Below the pieces are notes generated by a model. It was not told the origin of the DNA, did not search any database, and was given only the letters and a program-made list of their open reading frames with translations. Both the position numbers and the translations under genes were made by a program. 64,000 nucleotides of DNA from the NCBI GenBank assembly GCA_025504975.1, contig JANUWI010000008.1, positions 1,054,001-1,118,000 on the forward strand, read 5' to 3'. This document shows, piece after piece, positions 47,301 to 59,121 of the stretch; the stretch's first letter is position 1; each line of letters begins with the position of its first letter. The stretch is from Plenodomus lindquistii. Lineage: Eukaryota; Ascomycota; Dothideomycetes; Pleosporales; Leptosphaeriaceae.

Positions 47301-48598
47301 TAATTATCAACGGCCGAGATGATGGTGAATATGACCAGACTGCTCGCGATATCGACTATTCTCTCGAGGACGAGCGCTGGTGGCAGGACATCAAGCGCCT
47401 CCGTCGACCCAACGATATGAGTGATAGCCAAGAAATAGCCCGCACTGTGGACATTCTGGAAGCCGTCACAAACTGGCCGATCGCTTCTTTCCAACACGGA
47501 AGACGTGAGTCACAGCCTAAACGTTTTGCGGCGCTGCAGAAAATGCTTCGCAAAGCTAAAAGACGGGGCCGTATAACTGACATGCAGGATGCCAATTCTA
47601 GGACAGCGGTGCGTAATCAACGATTGACCGCTGGTCTTCTAGACGGGACTGGTAGCAGCACAACGAAATCATCTCTCGGTGACAACGACAGCGATGCGGA
47701 CGATGATGCGGACGATGAAGCTATGGTATCTGGGAGTGAAGCGGCCATTAGCAGTAGCAATCTTGACGAGTACGATCTTGATGCGTCGAGCGACGACGGT
47801 AGTCTGAACGATGGCTCAAGGATATCTCCCCGACGATCTAAAACTATCACGGGAGCATCCTTCTTCTCTAAAAGGCTGGACCTGAGGAAAGCGATTTGGA
47901 AAGGCCTCCCTAAAGATAGCTCATTGAAAGACGATCGGCCGACATCGCGTTCTGCGACACCGTTGCGACCGCATCCTGGTGCAGCTGCTTCCGATACGGC
48001 CGTCCTGACTAGATCGTCGAGAAAGTCTCGCAGTGTAGCCAGTTCGATGTCGCAGCTATCTAGTGCTTCGCGCGCAGGATCATCTGTCAAGCCGCCATCA
48101 ATGCAGCACGGATCTCTGCCCAAGTTCACCTCCAACCCTACACCTCGAGCTGCTGTTGCATCAGAAGAAGTCTCCGGACCTTCCATCATGTTCGTCGATA
48201 CGCCGTCTCCAGCAACAGTAACAAAGAAGTCCGACCCTCTCACCACTGCGTCGTCATCCTCCAAAATGACAGCAACAATCGACAGCTTGCGCGCTGCAGA
48301 TGACAGCCCTCAAACCTGTTCGACCCCAGCCACTGGATTCCCCGCCCAACAAGCCATCCCACTCTCCTTCAACGATCTGCCTTGCCGTGCACAACATCTG
48401 ATCTTGAATGAACTGCTGCGCCAGCAGTCTGATGATACGGCAGTGGTGTTTACAACGCTGCCGAGTCCGATGGAGGGTACGTGTGAGAGCGATACGGAAA
48501 GTGTGAAATATATTAGTGATCTGGAGGTGCTGTGTCAGGGGTTACCACCAGTACTTTTGGTGCATAGTAACAGTATGACGGTGACTATGAATTTGTGA
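44303..48598 (+). CDS. VHC1: Cation-chloride cotransporter (SLC12, VHC1-like)
   Basis: Five exons, 44303..44783, 44833..45845, 45901..46269, 46321..47193 and 47255..48598, close to 1359 residues. The N-terminal tail is followed by the transporter core of about 12 helices: FVPVTLNVLSILMFLRFGF, then [20 protein letters not shown], both hallmarks of the family. FPATGGILAGASMSGDLK and SVLMGVIGSAKLLQALARDR follow. The long cytosolic C-terminus contains the SLC12 domain (KKGGLFVLGHVIV, then LNPNIVVMG-type RPNIVVMGFYNLP) and an acidic, Ser-rich disordered stretch. Yeast Vhc1 carries K+ and Cl- across the vacuolar membrane. Size and domain order match. Vacuolar location is inferred. Confidence 0.92.
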
Positions 48599-48804
48599 GT
48601 GGCATGGGTAGTGTGGGTACATAAATTCTACCGGTATGGATATGAAACCATCACGATTTAGACTCGGGTTGCATCACAGGTAGGCAACGTAGAAAAGAGA
48701 GACAGCTCCGAGGTCAATCCAAGTACATGTCCCTTTTCGACACGAGGGCATGCACTGCCATGCCGATATTGCCATTATCTTACACGAACTCATATATGCC
48801 TAGT

Positions 48805-50352
48805 CTACTCGCTGTCATCCTCACTGCTATCTGTAACATCTTTCTCAACAACCTCCTCTTCCTCTAGGTCCGCTTTGCCAGTCATCGCAAACGCCTTCAA
48901 GCACGTTATACGTGTACCCGTCGAGTACAAACCCAGCAACTTTCCGATTTGCAGGGCAGTGAAGCCCTTCGCTTTCCCCGCATCCGCGTCGTCCTTGAGC
49001 TCTCCCTCATCCAAAGCCCAGAAACGCACTGTGCCATCACTGCTACCAGTGACGATGATGTAGCTACCAGTAGATGTAGGGATAATTTCAAAGTCCTTGA
49101 CACGTCCAGTCATTCCTGCTGCAGGACCGCCAATTTGAGCTACAAGCCTGCTTGATGGAATGTTCTCTTTGCTCTTCTCCGTTGTTGGCTCCTCACTCGC
49201 TACCGTCGTGTTGGTGTCGTAGAGTAAAATTCTTCCATCTTCGGTCGATACCAACAGGATAGCGGGGTGTGTTTTCGACGGCAGATAGTGCATCTGGTGA
49301 ATCTTCGTTCTTGGCATCGGTACAATTTTGCCCTTTGGTTTAGAGTCGATTGTGAAAACCACAACGCCGCGTTCAAATCCGACTGAGAATTCCTCGCCCG
49401 GTTGATCCCAAATCACTCTCCTCCCCTCGCCTGTTCCAAAACGTCCCTCGTTTACGGCGGCCAGGATATCGCGGCCAAAGTTGAGCACGCCGGCTTTTTT
49501 GCCGGTTACCAAATTCCAGAGACGCATGCATTTTTCGCCCTTGCCGACGCTGACCATAAGCTTCATGCTCGGGTGGACTGCGAAGTCGTTGATGCCTGCA
49601 GGTACTTCGCCGGGTCCCGCAGTGTCTCCGCTTGGACGACCCTGTGGTTTTGGTATCGGCGCTTTGATGGTGGATAGTGCGGTCCAATCGCGGGTCCGTG
49701 TGATTGCTATTGTGCTGTCTTCTGCGGAGCTGAGGAGCTTGCTGCGTGTGGGAAAGTAGAGGGCTGTGATGTTTGATGCATGGTGGAGTAATGAGCCAAG
49801 TTCCTTGTTCTTGGGGTTCTCGGTAATCGATCCGCCGTGGAGGGAGGGCAGCTTTGGCTTGTTTTGGGAGAGGACGGGGGGAGCGGTGGAAATGGAGTAC
49901 AGGTTGATGCGCTCGTCTGTGCTGCCTGTTGCGAGCGTGACCTTTGAGGTTTCATCCGAGAGTGGCGATATGGCCAGACAACGGATGGAAGAGGCGTGCG
50001 CGTTGAAGAGAAAGGTGTCTGTGAAGTCGACCTTGGGTCCGTCGGCCTCAGGCGTGGAAGCGTTGTCGGATCCCGTGACGATGTCCTGGGGAATGGTGGC
50101 TGCAAATCCATGGAGAACCCTTTCGTAAGATCCGGTGACAACTTGGACAGTGGTCGCATTCGTGTCGGACTGCGCATCCCCAGATTTGGCGGCGTGGTCC
50201 ACTACACGTGCCTTGGTCTCTTTGGCGACTGTTGATGCCCTGCCGTTGGGCGCAGCTGCCGTGGCTGGGCGAATTGCAACCTCTGCTTTCCTGCTCTTGG
50301 GTGCCTTTGGCTGCGCCGCTGGCTCGGCGCTGCCCCGCTTCCTTTTGGCCAT
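48805..50352 (-). CDS. MAK11: MAK11-like WD40 protein, 60S ribosome biogenesis
   Basis: Single exon, 515 residues. A Lys/Ala-rich N-terminus carries basic NLS-like clusters (MAKRKRGSAE, APKSRKAE). WD40 repeats follow: TGSYERVLHGF at the first blade, SSIRCLAISPLSDETSKVTL, LHHASNITALYFP, INDFAVHPSMKLMVSVGKGE with KCMRLWNLVTGKK, and YIIVTGSSDGTVRFWAL. The C-terminus is acidic (EEEEVVEKDVTDSSEDDSE). This order and the opening GSYERVL blade match Mak11/PAK1IP1. That protein acts late in pre-60S assembly with Rlp24 and is needed for killer-virus maintenance in yeast. The assignment is by pattern. It is divergent from EAF1, 309 bp away. Confidence 0.87.
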   Translation of the reverse strand: MAKRKRGSAEPAAQPKAPKSRKAEVAIRPATAAAPNGRASTVAKETKARVVDHAAKSGDAQSDTNATTVQVVTGSYERVLHGFAATIPQDIVTGSDNASTPEADGPKVDFTDTFLFNAHASSIRCLAISPLSDETSKVTLATGSTDERINLYSISTAPPVLSQNKPKLPSLHGGSITENPKNKELGSLLHHASNITALYFPTRSKLLSSAEDSTIAITRTRDWTALSTIKAPIPKPQGRPSGDTAGPGEVPAGINDFAVHPSMKLMVSVGKGEKCMRLWNLVTGKKAGVLNFGRDILAAVNEGRFGTGEGRRVIWDQPGEEFSVGFERGVVVFTIDSKPKGKIVPMPRTKIHQMHYLPSKTHPAILLVSTEDGRILLYDTNTTVASEEPTTEKSKENIPSSRLVAQIGGPAAGMTGRVKDFEIIPTSTGSYIIVTGSSDGTVRFWALDEGELKDDADAGKAKGFTALQIGKLLGLYSTGTRITCLKAFAMTGKADLEEEEVVEKDVTDSSEDDSE

Positions 50353-50661
50353 TGCCGGTTGTGCAAAAGCGAGCGTTGTTTGCTTTGGCGGTCTTGTCGC
50401 AGAAGTGCAGCGCTCCAGAAACTTTTAATCCTGCGGCACGGCTAGCCGAGTGCGGATAGGACAGAGCTTATCGGCAGGGGTGACGAGCGCGGAGGCCCGC
50501 TTGGTTCCATCCCTCACGACGCTCTTGCGCGCAAGCCCTCATCAGTTGCGAGCGGACCAAACCAGAGTTATCATCACCCATCACGCTCCCACACCCGATC
50601 AATCATCAACACGGCGACACTCGTGGATAACGGATGTCGGCCACCGCTCGTCGGTCTTCAT
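50353..50661. promoter_or_regulatory. Shared upstream region MAK11 / EAF1
   Basis: 309 bp between divergent starts. No recognisable core promoter element. Confidence 0.45.
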
Positions 50662-53600
50662 ATGTCCGTCCACGGTCCGCGTGATGCCATCCTCGCAGAG
50701 AAGAGACATGAACTTGAGTAAGTGCCATCTCGCCCAAGACTGCATCTGCCACGTAGCTGCGCCGAGTGCTGGACTCGTCGCGCCAATGCGACACTTTTGA
50801 GTCGCTCGCATGCAGTTTTTTGCGCGTGGTTGTGCTGATATCCCGCAGGGCATGCTTGGGCTCGCGGAAACGCAAGTTGCGGTCCCTCTACAAGATCACC
50901 GCCTGCTGCGCCGCGACCCTCACCGCGGCCCACCGGCCAAAGCTAGACGACTTTGCCCAGCACGACATCGACGAACTCGAAGGCCGCTTTCTTGAACAGA
51001 ACGATATTGCAAAGTAAGACGCCTGTCCTTGTTGCCAAATGAAAAAAAAAGGAGTCGCTGCCCATGCAACGTTTGTGTTGTTGTTGTTGTTGTTGTTTCT
51101 CGTTAGTCGTTACTTCATTCCACTGACATGGTTGCGTTTGTAGAGGGCGTCGCTTCGACCGTGCAACTCTGCCAGATATCACCTTCAATGAGGACCAACC
51201 ACCACCCCTACCTGCCACACTGCCCTTCCAGGTGCCCGCCAAGTCGCCAGCCTCTAGGCCCCCTGTATCATCGCCGTCACCAGTAGTTGGAACGCCCAGC
51301 CTCGAGGAGCAACTGCGCGCTGCGTCGTCGTCGCCTGCCGTCGCCAACCCAACGCTACCTCCAGGACGCGCTCCACCTTCGCGGAATGGAACGCCTGTTG
51401 GCCATCGGGCTAGAGCCTCCTTTCACAGTGGCCACCCAGCAGTAGATGATGAGACCACGGATGCAACTAAGCCTGGCCAACCTGCCCACGCGCCCGCCGT
51501 GCAAGATGTGGAGCGCCGGGGTGTCGACTCTGTGAGGCCAGATGTCGTCATGCCTCCTGCATTCGACAACGTCGACTCTGCGTTGCTACTACCTGGCGCT
51601 GCAGATAACAAGCCAAACCCACCCCAGGTGGTACACCTACCACCACAAGATATCCAGGAGGCACGGCTACAGGAGACAGAGCGTAAATTGGAAAAGGCGG
51701 CCGAAAATGAGCGGAGAGAGGACGAGCGTGCTGCACATTCGCATGTCAACGGCGCTGTCGATGTATCGTCCCCATCTTCAACCGTTGGTCCCTACTCTCA
51801 AGCAACACCACATGCCGCCCACCATTCGCCAGACACTAGTCCCGACTCGGAAGCCTACAACGACCGTGGCCTTACGCAACAAGGGGGAGATGACACTTTG
51901 GACCCTGCCGCGCAACAAGTGAAGGAAGACCACGAGCGTGCCCTACAGAAGCGAATGAAAGTGGCGCACGATCAGGCACGCGGGCGCGTTGAAGACTCTC
52001 CCACGCCAGAGATTGAGAAGCAGATCGAAGATGAGCAAGCAATACGCTTGGCAAGAGACGGAAAGTTGCATCTTGGTGGTGTGAACTCTGCGGCGACGCA
52101 ACCTTTTGCCAAGGATGCTGAGGATGTAGCGCGAACAGCCACATCTGCGCAGGAAGAGCTCGCTGGATACAAGAAGGCACACGACCCGGCAGCTGATTCG
52201 CTGCTGACACCAACGACCACTGCACCTGAGCCATCAAACATGGGTGACCATCACACTGACACAGCAGGATCTGACGGTGATGCTGCAGCCCTAGAGCACC
52301 CAACACCACCCGCTGATGCTGATGTTGAGATGAACGATGCTCCCTCCCAGGCGCCCAAGGCAGCCTCGCCCCAGCCTCCACCCAAACCTGAACGAATGAC
52401 TACGCGTGTGTCTTCTGGTGCTATGCGTCAGAAGTCTGTTTCTGAAATCTTGGGAGAGAGGTCGGCGCCCAAGTCCATACTCACTCCTCGCTCCAGCAAC
52501 CTTTCTGCTTCTGCTAGCCCGCGACGACCCAGGACAGGCGAGCGCAAATCCCAAGAAGTGTCCACTGTCGTTTTTGCAAAGAAAACGCCAATTCGATCCT
52601 CAAAGGCTTTGCAGTCTTATAATGAAGACTATGCATCATTGCAAGGAGCGTCGGAAGACTCTAGTCGGGACTACCTCGAGGGTCTTTTCAAGTACCAGGC
52701 TCATCACCCGCCCAGATCTGTTCCTTTGCAGGAACTGGTAAGCTCTGCCCGCAAGACGGTTTCTACCGCTGGTACGCTTGCTATGATCCGTGAACACCAA
52801 GACTACAAAATTCTGAAGAGGGTCTATCAGCTTCAAAACGCGAATCGATGGTCTTTACGGCAGCTCCAGAAAGCAGTCGAGCCTGAACGACCCTTCACAC
52901 ACCAAGATCAACTACTGTTGGAGGTGAAATGGATGCAGACTGATTTCCGAGAGGAGAGGAAGTGGAAGAAGAGTCTTGCTGCGACGTTCGCGGATTGGTG
53001 CGCAGAATACGTCAACAGTACGCCTGCGGAACAGGCATCGCTCAGAATCAACTCCTTCATTCCACCGTCAGCGAGACATCGCGGGAACGAAGACGAAGAC
53101 ATGCATGACGCGCCTACGCCAGACCTAGTTCACACCGGTTCAAACGAGTTAGAGAGTGAGTCGTATGCTGATGACGACGAACTTCTGACACCCCAAAACG
53201 CCAACCCACCTGCTGGCTTGTTTTCTCTGGGGTTCAACGATGTTGTCATGAACATCAAACGCACGCCTGCTAGCGATACGATGTTTAGAGAACTACCTTT
53301 CTATGAACCTATGCTTGAAGGATCTAGCGATACAAATCCCTTTTCGATCTCAGAACCTCCTATCTTGCCCGTGTCAAAGTTCGTCACGGGTAAGCTGGTT
53401 TCACAAATTCGCGGCCCGCCAAGAAAGCGAAGTCGCTACGACTACGACTCTGAGGATGAACCCTCCTCTCCGCCTAGCCGATCTGGCACGTCCGCAGAAC
53501 ACTCCATGCCATCGACACCTGGTCGAAGACTGTTTTGTCGAAACGATCTGCCTCCGGAGATGACGGATGTCGCACTGTTCAACGCTGAGAATAAGCATGT

Positions 53601-55360
53601 TCGCGATCGATTACAGGCCGCTCATCAGTTCAGACCGCCGACCGAGTTCAACATGCCTTCCATTGCCTTCTTCGAGAATAGGACTCCGTCACAGTGGCTA
53701 TGGGAAGAAGATCAGAAGCTCCGAGCGCTGGTAAAAGAATATACGTTTAACTGGTCTCTAGTCTCGCAACAACTCTCACTACCGTCGCAATTCGTATCCG
53801 GGTCTGGCCGAAGAACACCGTGGGAGTGCTTTGAGCGCTGGGTTCAACTTGAAGGTCTTCCTGCAGAGATGTCTAAGACACAGTACTTCCGCACTTACCA
53901 GAGTCGTTTGGAGCAGGCCAACAAAACGGTCTATGCACAGTTCCAGGCGCAACAGCAACAGCAGCAGCAACAGGGCCAGACTCCTGGACAACCTCGAAGA
54001 CGTCCCACTACAACACCAATACGCGTGGAACGGAGAAGGGAGAATAGGCACCTTGCCATTATTGACGGGATGCGCAAACTCGCTAGAAAGCGTGAATCTG
54101 CCGCTCACAAGCAGGCCGAGTCTCAGAAAGCTGCTGCGCTCCGGAAAGCGCACGAACCGGCGGCGCCGAAGAGTAATGTCCACACCCCACAAGAATTCAG
54201 CCGGCTTAAGTGGGAACGGGAGGAGAAGATGAAGCAGCGGCAAATGCAGCAGGAGATGATGGTCAGGGTAAGGAACATCCAATCCTTTTTGATTCTCCCT
54301 CTCTAACCGTATTTAGCAACAACTGGCAGCACAGCGTCAAGCTCAAATGCAAGCGCAGCCTGGCATGGCTAATGGCATGAACCAAATGCAACGCAATGGA
54401 ACACCTGGAGGCAATGCTAACATGCCTGCGCAAATGGCCAATATCGCTGCTCAACAAAGCCAAAACGGTACCAGCATGGCAGCACGTTCTCACCAGACTC
54501 AACAGGGCATGCAAGCCAATTTTGCCAACGGCAACATGGGTGGCATGGCCATGGGAACACCAGGTGTACCACAAGCTCAGATGCAAGGCAACATGCAAAA
54601 CGCACAGCGAATGGGTCCTCCAGATCCACAAATGCGCATGGCTATGCAACGAGGCCATCTGCAGAACGCTAATCAGCAGCAACAACATCAATTTCAGTTG
54701 CAGCAACAGCAAATCAACATGGCATCCAATCTTGCACAAGGCATGGGCATCAATAGTATGCCAAACGCAAACATGATGGCACCTGTGTCCAATCCAGGCT
54801 TCAACGGGAATATGAACGGAAACATGAATACCTCTATAACCGGCATGGCCAATGCTGCTGGGTCGCCACGCATGAGTGGCAACAACAACATGCAGCAGAC
54901 GCCTACCAGGCCCTTGTCCAGTGGGCACATGCCTCAACTTATACAGTACCAGCATCAGGTAAAAGCTCAACATCCGGACTGGACTGCTGATCAAGTTACC
55001 AAGGTGGCCACCGATCATTTATCCCGGTTCCTGGCTAAGCAACGGGCACAGGCAATGAATGCGGCAGCTGGATCATCTGCCGTCAACCCCTCCATGCAAA
55101 ATGGAAACCACACATATATGCCACAACAACAACAGTCTCAGCCTCAACATGGTGGTATGTCCAACAATGCCCAACCAAACGCGGTACAGAACTATCAGCA
55201 ACAGCTCGTCCAACAACAACGTCTGATGAGCCAACAGCAGCGACAACAGGCCGGTAGCCCAGGGGTAAACCCACGTCCACCAAGCCGGAGCGCAACTCCG
55301 CAAAACCCACAAATGCAACAAAGTCCCGGCATGCAACAGGCGCAAGTCAATCGTTCTTGA
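50662..55360 (+). CDS. EAF1: NuA4 scaffold subunit EAF1/VID21 (HSA and SANT domains)
   Basis: Four exons, 50662..50717, 50849..51013, 51144..54267 and 54317..55360, give 1462 residues. The N-terminus (MSVHGPRDAILAEKRHELE, then FLEQNDIAKGRRFD across the exon 2/3 junction) matches the Eaf1 start. A long disordered stretch follows. The HSA domain is at about 664-710 (VKWMQTDFREERKWKKSLAA), and the SANT/Myb domain at about 924-985 (QWLWEEDQKLRALVKEYTF). The rest is a Gln/Met-rich low-complexity C-terminus. Eaf1 is the platform of the NuA4 histone acetyltransferase, with HSA binding actin and Arp4. The first exon is small. The acceptor at 50848 is the least certain junction, and residues just after it (ACLGSRKRKLRSL) are less conserved. 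Confidence 0.9.
51076..51097 (+). repeat. TTG trinucleotide run in EAF1 intron 2
   Basis: About seven TTG units lie inside the second EAF1 intron (51014..51143). This is a simple intronic microsatellite. Confidence 0.75.
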
Positions 55361-56218
55361 ACCAATCTCCCCAGCTCGACATGAGCAACCCCTGCGAGCC
55401 TCGTCTCATATGCGGTCGTGTCTGGCATTGTACATAGTTTAATGTTTTCACTTTATTAGCGATCAAAAATTCCAGCATGGGAGGGGCTGCTGATTTGGGA
55501 CGTCATGCGTCCTTCCCTTGCTACGTTCCATGGTCGGTGTGGCCAAGGAACACAACAGAGGGCGAGGGTGCTTGGCGTTGAGAGGTGTTATTGGAAACTG
55601 CTTAGGTTCAGGTGGTTGGGATGGGTCAAAGCCTGCGATGTGTATCCGTTGGCTCAGAGTCCTTTTAGCGGAGCAACGGAAATGCCCTGTGTACTCTGGG
55701 GTGTGGGTTCACGGAAAACCTTTAGAAATTTTCTGAATATCACAATGAATTAGCAGGCCTAAGAAGGCCCTTTTGATCGCCTCTTGGTCAACTGGAATAG
55801 ACTTCCCCTTGCGCCTTCATATGGTGCTCTTTGAGCGTGGAATTTATCCCAGATGAAATTTGTTATTTCGATTTGCCTAGCTACAACACGGTCGTCCCGA
55901 GTACTCGATGACGTTCAAACTTGTCACAATGTCGTACGTCTGAGTTCCTCGGAACTTCAGCGATATTCGAAGAAACATGTTGGTATAGGCCAGATAAAAC
56001 ATGAAGGCACGAGATTGATGCTTATGCTTATTTGAGTGTGTCCTCTGCTTATAGCGGACTGCCCGTAGGTGCACTACTTGACATGGTACTTTTTTACAAC
56101 CCATTTTTCCTTGCCTCTAGAGAACGCTTTGACGCACCGAGAGCTCCAGCTGATCGTGTATACCCGTTCAGAACGACGGATGGGTCGATGGTCAAAGTCG
56201 TAGCCGGAAGCTATAAGC
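55361..56218. other. Convergent intergenic region EAF1 / small membrane protein
   Basis: 858 bp between facing stop codons, which is long for a convergent gap in this window. Open frames near 55505..55753 show no recognisable protein. No RNA gene was identified by eye. Confidence 0.4.
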
Positions 56219-56704
56219 TTATTTGCCCTTTGGGTTGTTGTACTGCTGCTCGTAAAATTTCTTTGGCCAGACAGGCTGATGCTATTAGCCCAATGCTTTT
56301 GAATACTCGGGCCACTGTTCCACTACTCACCTCACTCTGCTGATCTGAAATGTTGCCCTTGAAGTGTTCCGACTCGGGACCGCCCTTGTTCTGGCTTTCA
56401 TATCTACTCTCGTTGTCCGTTGCGCTCCCTATGAAGCCCACACGTTAGCCAACTCATGTCCCGGCGACATGATACGCAGCGCAACTTGAAAACGGGTGGG
56501 GAGGACAATACTCGTACCCAGCTTGCTGGCGCCAGCTGGTGTGTGTGTAGGGGAGCCACCGCCTGCGGAGAAGCGGTCCTCGATGTTTTGAACGCCTTGA
56601 GTCTTGTACGGGTTGGGGAACCAGTATTGGCGCATGTAGAGGTAGTAGCCGAAGCCTACGGCGCCGCCGGCCATGAAGATCTTGGGAACAGAGAGGGGGG
56701 ACAT
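56219..56704 (-). CDS. Small single-pass membrane protein of unknown function
   Basis: I do not recognise this family. Three exons, 56518..56704, 56331..56428 and 56219..56281, close in frame to 115 residues, with GTACGA, GTGAGT and matching AG sites. The N-terminus has one hydrophobic segment (IFMAGGAVGFGYYLYM) right after a short start. It is followed by a hydrophilic Gly/Ser-rich middle and a Lys/Gln/Tyr-rich tail (HQPVWPKKFYEQQYNNPKGK). The layout would suit a mitochondrial inner-membrane or ER protein, but nothing proves either. Without the second intron the tail would change and end at 56214 after a more hydrophobic, less convincing sequence. It is divergent from ERD1. Confidence 0.65.
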
Positions 56705-57394
56705 GGCTGCGGTGGTGGTTGTGCGGTAGGTGACGTCGGTCAAGATTGCTTGTCCGGTGTGGTGATATTCAGGGGTGGTACGTTATGGGTGGTGTGAAAG
56801 ATTCCAAGTGGAATTGGCGTTGGTACAAGTCTTTTAGCGAAGCAAAGCAGTCGTTACCGTGCAGGCCAGGAATGTGGAGTAAGACTTCTGGGGACAGCGA
56901 ACGTCAATGGTGCGATCTCTAATCTAGATGGTAGGTTCTGGCCATGTACTAAAGAAGTACACGTCCAATAAACATACGCGGAGAGGCGTCACTCTGTCGT
57001 CGCGATGATCGCGTCATGGCATGGCTCTTTAGGCAAAGCTCCCGAGGCACCTGGAAGCGGAAACAGTGGGCGGCGGGCTGGATGCGTCTGGCCAAGAGGG
57101 GCTAGCGTGCGGCTGAAGCTACACCAGCCACTGATCGCGCTGACGTAAGGGCATGTGCGGCCGTGCGTTGTGGCTGCGGTGTTGTTGGTGAGGGAGGCAA
57201 GTGGACAAGTGGACACGCTAGCTTTGGCCCATTATCGACCCCTTGCGCCAACTTTGGGGTGTGCGAATCTGCTCAGGGACGAGAGGTGAAGAGACTGGAA
57301 CAAGTGTCACTCGTTTGCAGGGCTTCATGGTTATACGGCAAGAGCATAGCTGGGACGCTGCGATCGCTACGACAGCCTGCACGCGACCTCCACC
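56705..57394. promoter_or_regulatory. Upstream region small membrane protein / ERD1
   Basis: 690 bp between divergent start codons. Only short open frames are present, with no recognised element. Confidence 0.4.
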
Positions 57395-58695
57395 ATGAGC
57401 GGTGACCTGCATGTAGAGGTGGACATTGATGGCTTCAGTCGGATCCTGCCACTGCCCTACCGCGTAGCGCTTATCATTGTCCTGGGTGTGTACAGTCCGA
57501 GCCTACATATACAACACATCAGACTGACAGGACTCCGACAGGCATCTGGGCTTGGGGCCTCAATCTCCACTACCTCTCCCTCATCAAGATAGACGTCCCA
57601 AGTCTCATCCGATACCCTGGACGAACCTCGCCTCACCATCCCACACACCACCTCTCCTGCTACCGCATAGCAACCTTCCTCTCGATACCACTCGCCATCT
57701 CTCTCCTTCTCTTCTGGACCCTCACCCACGGCAGTCCAAAAGACATTGCAGGCTGGGAGATCCTCCCCAACCTCTACCTGCTCGTCCTCGTGATCGGTTT
57801 CGTCGTACCTCTTCCCTTCGTATCGCGCGCTGGCCGCTCTCGCACCCTTACAACCCTGAAGCGCATCTCACTCGGCGGCATCGCAGAAGCCCAAGATGGC
57901 AAATTCGGCGACATACTCCTCGCTGATGCGCTGACCAGCTACGCAAAAGTGCTCGGTGACCTCTTCGTCTCGCTGTGCATGTTCTTTTCCTCCTCGCACA
58001 GTTCGACCGGACCACCCAACCGAAACTGCGGCGGCGCTTTCTGGGTCCCATTTATCATCAGCATACCCTCTATGATACGGCTAAGGCAGTGTATCACAGA
58101 GTACTACCGCGTTCAGGCCGCCAACAAACGTACAGGCAGCATCGATCGCAGCACAGGCTGGGGCGGCCAACACCTAGCCAACGCGCTAAAATACAGCACC
58201 GCGTTCCCCGTCATCATTCTTTCCGCCCTCCAACGCTCCCCCAATACTTCCAAGTTCGGCGTCTCGGAGACAAGTTTATTTCGCATGTGGCTCGTCGCCG
58301 TGCTCATAAACTCCGGGTACAGCTTTTACTGGGACGTGGCCAAGGATTGGGACCTCACACTCTTCTCCGGCGCCCGCGAGCGCGATAGCCCAGAGTACCC
58401 CTGGGGATTGCGACGGTATCGCTGGTTCCATGCAAAAGAGTTTTACTATGCGGCAGTTATTGTGGATGCGCTGTTGAGGTGTACATGGAGTTTGAAATTG
58501 AGCGTGCATTTGGATCACTTTAATGACTTGGAGGGTGGCATTTTTACAATGGAGGTGCTTGAGGTATTGAGGAGATGGGTCTGGATCTTCTTCCGGGTCG
58601 AGTGTGAATGGGTTAGAAACCATAGGGGCCCTGCGCCGGATGATATATTGCTGGGCGATGTGGGGGTGGGAAATAAGTACGATGATAGCGATTAG
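57395..58695 (+). CDS. ERD1: ERD1-like protein with EXS domain
   Basis: Two exons, 57395..57485 and 57542..58695, with a 56-nt intron holding CAGACTGACAG, encode 414 residues. Several hydrophobic helices are visible: YRVALIIVLGIWAWGLNLHY across the junction, LYLLVLVIGFVVPLPFV, and FWVPFIISIPSMIRL. The EXS signature follows: RLRQCITEYY, then HLANALKYSTAFPVII, NSGYSFYWDVAKDWDL, and WIFFRVECEWVRN near the end. Yeast Erd1 is a Golgi membrane protein needed for retention of ER lumenal proteins, recycling of glycosyltransferases and phosphate return from the Golgi. It lacks the SPX domain of its phosphate-transport relatives (Pho90/XPR1 type), which fits Erd1. Confidence 0.9.
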
Positions 58696-59121
58696 ACACA
58701 TGTCTGAAACATGACAATGCGATTCGAGATATTCTCAAATCTTCGCACAAACACGAATACATATGCCAATACGAGATGCCTTGTGCCGATTTCATCGAGG
58801 TCTCTCATTGTCAACCCAAGTTGGAAGACATCACATGTGCAATTTATCGGGCCTTGATGTGGTTCCGCTCGTAAGCTTGACATCTAGGTACATGCTATCA
58901 CGAGAGTGTACGGTATGGAAAGCCCCAGGGCCTCCAGTCTGCATAAGTCTCAGAAGACATAGCCATGATCCTACAATCGATCCGTAACGCCTGATCATAC
59001 AGCAAGTGTCGATCATCCATGAAACGCCGTGCAAATGCTTGGCCGCGCAAAGATCCGTGTCCGTGAAATCGTCTCCCATAGTACCGCTCCAGAGCCCAGA
59101 AAATCATCATCTAGACACGGT
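58696..59121. other. Convergent 3' intergenic region ERD1 / RPB11
   Basis: 426 bp between facing stop codons. No further feature is recognised. Confidence 0.45.
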
